Shown here one piece after another: positions 24,286 through 30,101 of a stretch of DNA of 64,000 bases (position 1 is the first letter of the stretch; each line of letters opens with the position of its first letter). The notes below the pieces were generated by a model. The model searched no databases. It had not been told where the DNA came from and was given only the letters and a program-made list of their open reading frames with translations. The position numbers and the translations under genes are program-made. The stretch is from a virus: the IMG/VR virus record IMGVR_UViG_3300033153_010718, positions 1 to 64,000 of that record, one strand, 5' to 3'.

Positions 24286-24540
24286 TTAGGACGGCGAGAT
24301 TCCTTTGGCGAGCTTCTCTCGCTCGCGAGCGCGCTTCTTCGCAAGCTCGACCTTGCGCTGTCGCGACGTCTTCTTGTCCTTCTTCTTGCAGAGGCACTTG
24401 TAGCAGTACTCTGGCGGCTGGTGCCGGCGCTTGCTCGCCACCAGCAGGTGCTTCAACTTGATCGGCCGGTCGCAGTCGCGACAGGTCTTGGAACTCAGCT
24501 CCGTGTAGGACGGATGGCCTTCTCTCGTGCTGTTGGCAAT
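24286..24540 (-). CDS. Small zinc-finger ORF with no standard start codon
   Basis: An open frame ending R-E-K-L-A-K-G-I-S-P-S encodes C-R-D-C ... Y-C-Y-K-C-L-C followed by a Lys/Arg-rich tail, about 84 residues. AAGGAGGT stands just upstream, but the first in-frame codon after it is ATT; no ATG, GTG or TTG is well placed. Either ATT is used or the true start is altered. Coding potential is supported by the ordered Cys pairs. Confidence 0.5.
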   Translation of the reverse strand: MANSTREGHPSYTELSSKTCRDCDRPIKLKHLLVASKRRHQPPEYCYKCLCKKKDKKTSRQRKVELAKKRAREREKLAKGISPS

Positions 24541-24559
24541 GCACCTCCTTGAAGTGGAA

Positions 24560-24633
24560 TGACGCCACCGGGAATCGCACCACGGGTCCTCACAGGTTAT
24601 GAGCCTGGCGAGCTACTGCTGCTCTATGGCGTG
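24560..24633 (-). tRNA. tRNA-Met (CAT), initiator-like
   Basis: Anticodon loop CTCATAA. Position 1-72 is C-C and unpaired, and the D-stem GAGC/GCTC has A11-U24, two hallmarks of bacterial initiator tRNA. The three G-C pairs expected in the lower anticodon stem are not all present (CCAGG/CCTGT). T-stem pairs as CCG(T)GG/CCCGG with a bulge; T-loop TGCGATT. Confidence 0.75.
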
Positions 24634-24634
24634 A

Positions 24635-24708
24635 CGACCGTGACGGGTTTCGCACCCGCGACTTCCACCGTGACAGGGTGGCACTCTGACTATCTGAGCT
24701 ACACGGCC
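24635..24708 (-). tRNA. tRNA-Asp (GTC)
   Basis: Acceptor GGCCGTG/CACGGTC, G73 as in aspartate tRNAs, D-loop AGATAGTCA, anticodon loop CTGTCAC, T-arm GCGGG-TGCGAAA-CCCGT. Confidence 0.87.
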
Positions 24709-24712
24709 AAGA

Positions 24713-24784
24713 TGTCCCCTCGTGGCTTTGCACCACGTCCTTTCGGTTTTCAGCCGAGCGCTCTACTGATTGAGCTAAGGAGAC
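24713..24784 (-). tRNA. tRNA-Phe (GAA)
   Basis: Acceptor GTCTCCT/AGGGGAC, D-loop AATCAGTA, anticodon loop CTGAAAA, T-arm CGTGG-TGCAAAG-CCACG. Confidence 0.86.
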
Positions 24785-24872
24785 AAGAACAACCAAATTG
24801 TCAAAGTGCACAGCAACATTGCTATCCGCTACCGCACTGAAGCGGGATTACATGGACTCACGAATCGCTGTA

Positions 24873-24925
24873 TAGACCCAACGGGAGTTGCACCCGTGCT
24901 GCAGGCTGACCCTGCGTGAACCTGT
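24873..24925 (-). pseudogene. tRNA-like 3' end, unresolved
   Basis: T-arm ACGGG-TGCAACT-CCCGT and acceptor strand TGGGTCT-A are clear. The nearest pairing 5' strand is AGGTTCA, leaving room for a single hairpin GCAGG-GTCAG-CCTGC but no D-arm. A remnant or an armless tRNA-like RNA. Confidence 0.4.
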
Positions 24926-25027
24926 CGTCTCTACTGCCTGTCCTTTGCCTCCTGTTACCTGTTCTCGATTTCTGCGCGGGATGCCCAGACGATGTCAGCG
25001 CCCAATGCGCGACACCCTGGAATCTGC

Positions 25028-25081
25028 GGGGTTGGTGGGTGGGTGCCGCGCTTTAGGCGCTTGTTGGCGTCCACCAACCCC
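25028..25081. repeat. Perfect 11-bp inverted repeat
   Basis: GGGGTTGGTGG and CCACCAACCCC are separated by 32 bases that contain a smaller GCGC ... GCGC hairpin. It would form a long stem in either strand transcript. Confidence 0.6.
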
Positions 25082-25294
25082 GCTCGGTATCGAGCATGGG
25101 GTAGGCGAATGCGCGGCAATTCGACGAGTGAGCGGTCAACAGGGACTCGCCGCGCAACGCCTGTTCTAGGCGTCCTCGCGTGGTCTTCGGCTGTTGAATG
25201 CTTCTGGTCACTGAAAGCTCTACCTCGTCACTCACAACACTAGACGATCGAGCTGCTCGCGTCTACAGGGGAACCAAAGAAAAGTGTGCAATCG

Positions 25295-26653
25295 TTAGTA
25301 AAGGCTGCTGTACGAGAGACCTGTCCCCGGCGGCTTACGCTTCTTGCCGGCTGACTGTTTCGGCGCCGGCCGGCGCGGGGCCCGCTTCCGCGGCGTACGC
25401 AACGACGACAGCGACTGCGGCTTCTGCTTCTTGCCGCCCTTCGGCTTCCAGAGCTGCTCGATCGTGCGGAGCAGACCTTTGACGACCTCCGTCATGCGCG
25501 CGTTCAGGTTCGCCGCCCGGCCGAGCGGCAGCCACCTGGCGTCCTGCATCTCCGCGCTCGGATGCTTGTTCGTGCACTCGGGCTTGCCGTGATCCACGTG
25601 CGACGTGTCCGGCTTGCCGCCGGTGTACTTCATGACGAAGTAGTGCGTCGTGTTCCGCCACAGGAAGAACTTGCGGCAGAGCGCCTGCTTCTGATCTTCG
25701 ATGAAGGCCAAGTCGTCCTTGTTGTTGCCGACTGCCTTCCTGGCAGCCGCCATGACCGCGCCGATGTCGTACTTGCCGCTGTCGCCGAACGCGCTCTTGG
25801 TCACGTGCGCGTGCGAACCCGCGACCTTGGCTTTGACGCCGGCCTCCTCGCGCACCTCGCGCGCGGCCCCCTGCTTCAGCGACTCGCCCGGGTCGAGCCC
25901 GCCCTTCGGGAACACCCACTTGCCGCCGTACTTCTGCGCCGTCTTCGTCACGAGCACGGGCAGGTCCCACATGTTCTCCGACTCGAAGGTCTTGAACACG
26001 ATCCCGCCAGCTGCGGTGCGGTCCAGCGACTCGCCCATCTTCTTGATGATGCCGTAGAGCTTCGTCTCCTCGGGCGTGTACTTCTTGGGCTTGGGCTCGG
26101 GCGCCGGCGTATAGAGCGCGCTGCTCTTGCCCTTGCTCCCCCACCACGACGATGACGACGACTTCTTCTTCTTCTTCTTCTTCCAGTCGTCGTCGAAGTC
26201 GTCCCAGTCGTCGTCGCCGGCCAGCGCTGACAGCGCGAAGTTCTTGCCGCCCGGGATGTCCAGGTTCTTCGCGTGCGCGACGACCTTGCCCTGGGCGTTC
26301 ACGATGTAGGCGTCCTTGATCTTGCGGTCGATCGGCTTGCCTTCCTTCGCGAGCGCGACGAGCGCGTTGTAGATGTTGGCGTCGGTCGCCGAGCCCCAGC
26401 GCTTCTTCCAGCGCGAGACGATCTCCTTGCCGACGCGGAGTCGGAGCTGCGACTTCTCCGTCTTCGTTGGCGCCTTCGGCTTGGCCCCGCCGCTGAACGA
26501 GCCGCCGGCCGCGAGCCACTTCTTCCACGACACGCCGGACGGCTTCTTGCCCTTGTCCAGGTCCGCCTTCGTGATCTTGGGCGTCTTGAGCGGGCGGCGC
26601 GGGGTCAAGTGGCCGCGCGACTTCTTGGCTTCCAGCATCGTCATGCCCAGCAT
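25295..26653 (-). CDS. NUDIX hydrolase domain protein with basic, low-complexity flanks
   Basis: About 452 residues from ATG 26653 (26644 is an alternative). Around residue 250 lies G-G-L-D-P-G-E-S-L-K-Q-G-A-A then R-E-V-R-E-E-A-G-V, a complete NUDIX box (G-x5-E-x7-R-E-U-x-E-E-x-G-U), so it probably hydrolyses a nucleoside diphosphate derivative. The N-terminal third is Lys-rich with a run of Lys then Ser, and the C terminus is R/K/P-rich. T-M-L-E-A-K near the start is a weak match to the capsid-targeting peptides of this phage. Confidence 0.75.
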   Translation of the reverse strand: MLGMTMLEAKKSRGHLTPRRPLKTPKITKADLDKGKKPSGVSWKKWLAAGGSFSGGAKPKAPTKTEKSQLRLRVGKEIVSRWKKRWGSATDANIYNALVALAKEGKPIDRKIKDAYIVNAQGKVVAHAKNLDIPGGKNFALSALAGDDDWDDFDDDWKKKKKKKSSSSSWWGSKGKSSALYTPAPEPKPKKYTPEETKLYGIIKKMGESLDRTAAGGIVFKTFESENMWDLPVLVTKTAQKYGGKWVFPKGGLDPGESLKQGAAREVREEAGVKAKVAGSHAHVTKSAFGDSGKYDIGAVMAAARKAVGNNKDDLAFIEDQKQALCRKFFLWRNTTHYFVMKYTGGKPDTSHVDHGKPECTNKHPSAEMQDARWLPLGRAANLNARMTEVVKGLLRTIEQLWKPKGGKKQKPQSLSSLRTPRKRAPRRPAPKQSAGKKRKPPGTGLSYSSLY

Positions 26654-26706
26654 TCTAGCCGGACCGGCGCCCTGGCCGGTAGCACTCTCCATGGGAGCGC
26701 CGCGCG

Positions 26707-26766
26707 TGCGCCACGCCGATTGGCGCACGGCAGCGACTTGCTGTTCCGGGGGAGGGTCGCGAACCC
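26707..26766. terminator. Two hairpins between operons
   Basis: GTGCGCCA-CGCCGAT-TGGCGCAC is a perfect 8-bp stem near 26707-26730; a further palindromic region CTAG ... GCTGATCAGC lies at 26766-26785. They separate the gene ending at 26805 from the NUDIX gene and may end or process the transcript. Confidence 0.4.
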
Positions 26767-26804
26767 CTAGCTGATCAGCCTAGCCGGCGCTCCCCGGGGG
26801 CGTA

Positions 26805-27143
26805 TCAGTCGTCGTCGTCGGAGTGCGGCCTGTCGTACCCCTCGACGCCCTGGGTGGTGCGCTTGGCAGTGCGCTCGTCGTCCCACATGATCGCGTCTTC
26901 GAGGTGCCTGATGACGATGCTGTTCTCCCGGCAGCGGAAGCTCTTGTTCAACATCTTGTAACGCGCAAGGCAGATGCGCAGCACCTGCGGAAGCTGCACG
27001 CCGTTGATGCCAAACTCCTTCACCGGTCCGTTCTGGAACTGGATCTGGAGATGGTCGCCGATGGCGACCTTGTCCCAATGACCGTTCGCATCGGCGTGCG
27101 TGTCGGGGGTGATATGAAACTCAGTCTTGAGCGTTTCGCTCAT
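26805..27143 (-). CDS. Possible Acb2/Tad1-like helical hairpin protein
   Basis: 112 residues. N-G-V-Q-L-P-Q-V-L followed by F-R-C-R-E-N-S-I-V-I-R-H-L-E-D-A-I-M-W-D-D-E-R-T and G-V-E-G-Y resembles the R-E-x-(S/A)-L-A-x-T-x-L-E-E-A-x-x-W pattern of the helical hairpin found in phage anti-CBASS/anti-Thoeris sponges. If correct it would bind host cyclic nucleotide signals. The match is from memory and partial. The tail is Asp-rich. Confidence 0.55.
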   Translation of the reverse strand: MSETLKTEFHITPDTHADANGHWDKVAIGDHLQIQFQNGPVKEFGINGVQLPQVLRICLARYKMLNKSFRCRENSIVIRHLEDAIMWDDERTAKRTTQGVEGYDRPHSDDDD

Positions 27144-27199
27144 GGTGAACTACCTTTCCGGCCCGTTGTTCGAGCCGGCGGGAAGGTAGCACAACCGGC

Positions 27200-27469
27200 C
27201 TACACCGTGTTGTTGTCCCGCCTGGCGTACAGCTTCAGCATCTCGCTCAGGACGCGCGCGTTCCTCACGGCGCCTACGCCCGAATCGAGTCCTGTTCGCA
27301 GGATGTGCGCCGCCACCAGCTTGATCTTGGTGTCGCCGTGCGCCCAGATCTCGCTCCGAAAGTACTCGGGCGTGCGCTTGTCCAGGTCTCGCAGTGCGTG
27401 CAGAATCTCGAAGGGCACGGGCCTCGCCGATGTGTTGAGCTGCTCTGTTGGAATGGGCGCTGCCGCCAA
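27200..27469 (-). CDS. Unidentified small protein
   Basis: 89 residues from a TTG start. Helical, ending A-R-R-D-N-N-T-V. No motif recognised; its ribosome site is weak, so the start is uncertain. Confidence 0.5.
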   Translation of the reverse strand: MAAAPIPTEQLNTSARPVPFEILHALRDLDKRTPEYFRSEIWAHGDTKIKLVAAHILRTGLDSGVGAVRNARVLSEMLKLYARRDNNTV

Positions 27470-27513
27470 CCACCGGCGCCCTACAGGAGATTAGCGGCAT
27501 GGTGCGCAGTGCG

Positions 27514-28041
27514 CTAGGCGTCTGGCAACCGTCCGAGCAAATCGACCGCGGATTCCAGCTCTAGCCGCAGCTTGATGATCTGCGCGTGCAGGGTCGCCGC
27601 CTCCTTCGCCGCGTCCGGCTTCCAGAACGTGCCGCACTTCGCGCAGATCTCGCCATCGATCGCGATCGATTGCCCGCCGGACATCCCGTCCACGTACGCC
27701 TTGGTAGCCCACCCGTCGCTGGCCCCGTTGTTTACGAGAGGATCGCCTTGGATGGCGTTGCCGCACTGGACGGCGCTAATGGGAACGCCGACACCGGCGC
27801 CGGTGACGGGAACGCCGACGCTGGTGCCGCCGCCACCGCTAATGCCGCCGGCCAGCTGGATCGTCTTGCTGCCCTGTACCGACAGCCCCTGCCCCGCCTG
27901 GATAGGCGGGATCTTCTTCGGCAGCCTGGCCTTCTTGTCCAGAAGCTCGTCTCGGACGCGATGGAGCTTGTCCAACGAGACCCGATACCCGCAGGACGGG
28001 CACGGCGGGCCTGGCTCCACGCGTCCGAGGGGATCGCTCAC
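27514..28041 (-). CDS. Glycine-rich zinc protein with C-terminal tag motif
   Basis: 175 residues from GTG 28041, which overlaps the previous stop. C-P-S-C-G-Y near the start and C-A-K-C-G-T-F later suggest two zinc pairs, flanking a G/V-rich low-complexity middle (G-G-G-G-T-S-V-G-V-P-V). It ends with S-A-V-D-L-L-G-R-L, the motif shared by the small proteins at 35-61 kb. Confidence 0.65.
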   Translation of the reverse strand: MSDPLGRVEPGPPCPSCGYRVSLDKLHRVRDELLDKKARLPKKIPPIQAGQGLSVQGSKTIQLAGGISGGGGTSVGVPVTGAGVGVPISAVQCGNAIQGDPLVNNGASDGWATKAYVDGMSGGQSIAIDGEICAKCGTFWKPDAAKEAATLHAQIIKLRLELESAVDLLGRLPDA

Positions 28042-28631
28042 GCGCCGGAGAGCCTCGCGAGGCGGGTGGGCGCCATGGCCTTCTGAACGGCTTCGGGGAG
28101 TCGCCCGAGGTTGTAGTTGGCGTGGAGCTTCTCCACGTAGGCGCGCAGCGTGCCCAGGTTCTCCTCGACCGCCAGCCGGTTGGGCCGCCCCGTCGTGCGG
28201 TTCTGCCTGCAGCCGAGCGTGAAGGCCACGTTGCGAACCGTCGTGTAACCGACCGTCCGCTCCCGCGTCTCGACGAGCTTGCGCGTTGCCGAAACGATCT
28301 GTCGCCTGTCGCGCTTGCCGAAGGTCAGCAGGAAGCCCATCGACGACCAGCCGCCCAGCTCGTGCCAGACCACCTCCTCCGGGAACAAGATGAACGCGCG
28401 CGCCGCGCGCGAGAGCATCTTGGCCGTGGCGCCGTGGGTTCCCATGTGGCTCACGCACCACGTGCGGAACTGCATGTCGCCGCTGCCGCCCCTCGGGAAC
28501 TCCTGCCGGACCTCGTGCGCGAGGCCGGCCGTCTCGAAATCCACCTTCGTCTGGAGCTTGGACAGTTCCCGCCATCGCTTGATGAACCGCCTCGCCTTGG
28601 CCCCGTCAATCTCCTGTTGCTTCTCTGCCAC
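28038..28631 (-). CDS. Unidentified basic helical protein
   Basis: 197 residues from GTG 28631 after AGGAGGAG. Rich in Arg and helix, with F-I-L-F-P-E-E-V-V-W-H-E-L-G-G-W-S-S-M-G-F. No family recognised. It is followed directly by the tagged zinc protein. Confidence 0.65.
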   Translation of the reverse strand: MAEKQQEIDGAKARRFIKRWRELSKLQTKVDFETAGLAHEVRQEFPRGGSGDMQFRTWCVSHMGTHGATAKMLSRAARAFILFPEEVVWHELGGWSSMGFLLTFGKRDRRQIVSATRKLVETRERTVGYTTVRNVAFTLGCRQNRTTGRPNRLAVEENLGTLRAYVEKLHANYNLGRLPEAVQKAMAPTRLARLSGA

Positions 28632-28703
28632 GATCTCCTCCTGCCGTGTTAGTTGGTTCTGTCGTCCTGCTCCTCGCAATCGGAGCAGGCGGAATCTAGC
28701 TCC

Positions 28704-29183
28704 TTAGCTGCCGAAACGGAAGTCGGCGAAATTGCCGCCCGCGCCTTTGTGCGCTCGTAGGGCTGCGCACACCAGCTCGCCCTGCTCGGTGAGCTTGACG
28801 ACTGGGTAGAGTCCGGTGCCGCCGACCTCGATCAAGCCGACGGCCTCCGCATCGTACATGGCATCCCAATCATCATGATCGGCCAGGTCCACGCCGCACG
28901 TGAGGCGCGTCGGGTACTTCGTCTCGTTGCCGTGCTCGTCCTCGAAGATTCGGAACGCGAGCCCCGGGTGCCGGTCGGCGTCGGTTCGCATGTGCTGCTT
29001 GGCCGGTACGCCCTTGTGGTCCACGGTGCGGCACTCCAGGTAGGCCAGCGTTGAGAAGTGGTCCTTCCCCCAGAGGGCCATCGGCACCGGCTTCCGGTCC
29101 GGCCACTCGCCGAGCGCGTCGGCCTGGACCTGGATTGCGGCTTTCGTGACTGCCCGAGGCTTACGCTTCTTGGTCTTTGGCAT
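28704..29183 (-). CDS. Unidentified protein
   Basis: 159 residues from ATG 29183 after GAGGAAG. Basic N terminus (K-T-K-K-R-K-P-R) then a mixed alpha/beta part ending with a possible winged-helix piece (L-Y-P-V-V-K-L-T-E-Q-G-E-L-V-C-A-A-L). Function unknown. Confidence 0.62.
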   Translation of the reverse strand: MPKTKKRKPRAVTKAAIQVQADALGEWPDRKPVPMALWGKDHFSTLAYLECRTVDHKGVPAKQHMRTDADRHPGLAFRIFEDEHGNETKYPTRLTCGVDLADHDDWDAMYDAEAVGLIEVGGTGLYPVVKLTEQGELVCAALRAHKGAGGNFADFRFGS

Positions 29184-29379
29184 CTGGCTTCCTCTCCTCA
29201 TCGCACTCGACCACGAACGGTCTGCGCTCGGTGTTCTCTAACCGCTGCCAGCCCGACCACAAGCCCGACGTCACGCGGTTGAGCACGTGCGAGATCGCCT
29301 CAGCGCCGGTCTCGGCAGACGTCCTGACGACAATGCTCTCGGACACCTCGCGCTGGAGCTTAATCGCCCAAACCGGCAT
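29161..29379 (-). CDS. Unidentified small protein
   Basis: 72 residues, MPVWAIKLQREVSESIVVRTS, an alpha/beta fragment with a charged tail that overlaps the next gene by 23 bases. No family recognised. Confidence 0.6.
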   Translation of the reverse strand: MPVWAIKLQREVSESIVVRTSAETGAEAISHVLNRVTSGLWSGWQRLENTERRPFVVECDEERKPDAKDQEA

Positions 29380-29569
29380 CTGGATTCTCCTTGTCGTTGC
29401 GCACGATCTCAGCCAATTCGTCCACCGCCGACGCCTTCGGGCACGGGAAGGCCAACCTGCCCCAACCGCCGGGCACCTGATCGGTCGCGCCGCACTTCTC
29501 GCAGATCTCGTCGAAGGAGCTGGCGCCGAACGAGAATCGCGTCTTGTGGCTCGGGTGGAGACCGCTCAC
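29360..29569 (-). CDS. Small zinc-pair protein with tag motif
   Basis: 69 residues, GTG start. C-E-K-C-G and F-P-C-P flank the middle; S-A-V-D-E-L-A-E-I-V stands near the C terminus. It belongs with the tagged small proteins further along. Confidence 0.65.
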   Translation of the reverse strand: MSGLHPSHKTRFSFGASSFDEICEKCGATDQVPGGWGRLAFPCPKASAVDELAEIVRNDKENPDAGLGD

Positions 29570-29573
29570 GGCG

Positions 29574-30056
29574 CTAGTCCGTTCCCGTGTGACCGAAGCC
29601 GCCCTCGCCGCGGAGCGTGGTGGACAGCTTCTCGCCTGGCGCGAGCCGCGCGACGTGGGCGCGCGCGACGGGCGCGACCACGAGCTGCGCGATACGCATG
29701 CCGTGCTCGACCGCGAATGGGGTGGCGCCGTGGTTGATCAGGATGACCTGGATTTCGCCACGGTAGTCGCTGTCGATGGTTCCCGGGGCGTTGGCCACGG
29801 TGATCCCGTGCTTGAGCGCCAGACCGCTGCGCGGCCTGATCTGGCCCTCGAACCCGTGGGGGATCGCCATCCGCAATCCGGTCGGAATGAGTGTGCGCTC
29901 GCCGACGTAGACCTTGGGAACGAGCACGCTGAGTGGGCCTTTGGGCCTCAGAGCGGCCCGCAGGTCGAGCCCAGCTGCCCCTCCGGTCTTGTAGCTGGGC
30001 GGCTCCAGCCCCTCGGCGTGCGGCAACATCTCGATCAGCAGCTCAGGTTCGGGCAT
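29574..30056 (-). CDS. dut: dUTP pyrophosphatase (dUTPase)
   Basis: 160 residues with all five trimeric dUTPase motifs in order: [34 protein letters not shown] and [11 protein letters not shown]. It converts dUTP to dUMP and pyrophosphate, keeping uracil out of phage DNA and feeding thymidylate synthesis. A GGGTAGAAC element lies 16-26 bases upstream of its ATG. Confidence 0.95.
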   Translation of the reverse strand: MPEPELLIEMLPHAEGLEPPSYKTGGAAGLDLRAALRPKGPLSVLVPKVYVGERTLIPTGLRMAIPHGFEGQIRPRSGLALKHGITVANAPGTIDSDYRGEIQVILINHGATPFAVEHGMRIAQLVVAPVARAHVARLAPGEKLSTTLRGEGGFGHTGTD

Positions 30057-30072
30057 TGGCCCTCCGGGGTGT

Positions 30073-30082
30073 GTTCTACCCC
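30073..30082 (-). promoter_or_regulatory. GGGGTAGAAC element upstream of dUTPase
   Basis: Candidate promoter motif, 17 bases before ATG 30056; one of about a dozen such copies near gene starts. Confidence 0.5.
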
Positions 30083-30101
30083 GGTCGAGCGTTTCCGAGA
30101 G

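Larger units (their letters stand above)
24785..25294. other. 510-base region without a convincing gene
   Basis: It holds a tRNA-like 3' half (24873-24925) and a large inverted repeat GGGGTTGGTGG (25028-25038) with CCACCAACCCC (25071-25081). No ORF with a ribosome site is convincing. It is the leader end of the minus-strand tRNA array, so promoters or a structured RNA could lie here. Confidence 0.5.

Noticed and set aside
24152-24583. Minus-strand ATG frame across tRNA-Cys and tRNA-Lys
   Set aside because: It runs through two well-formed tRNA genes; the zinc-finger frame at 24286-24540 fits better.
19050-24900. Regular repeat GGATTCGCACCC every about 75 bases, resembling a CRISPR array
   Set aside because: The repeat is the T-arm of successive tRNA genes; spacers hold anticodon and D arms, and no cas genes are present.
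24873-25294. tmRNA candidate in the non-coding stretch
   Set aside because: No tag reading frame or matching 5' tRNA half was found.
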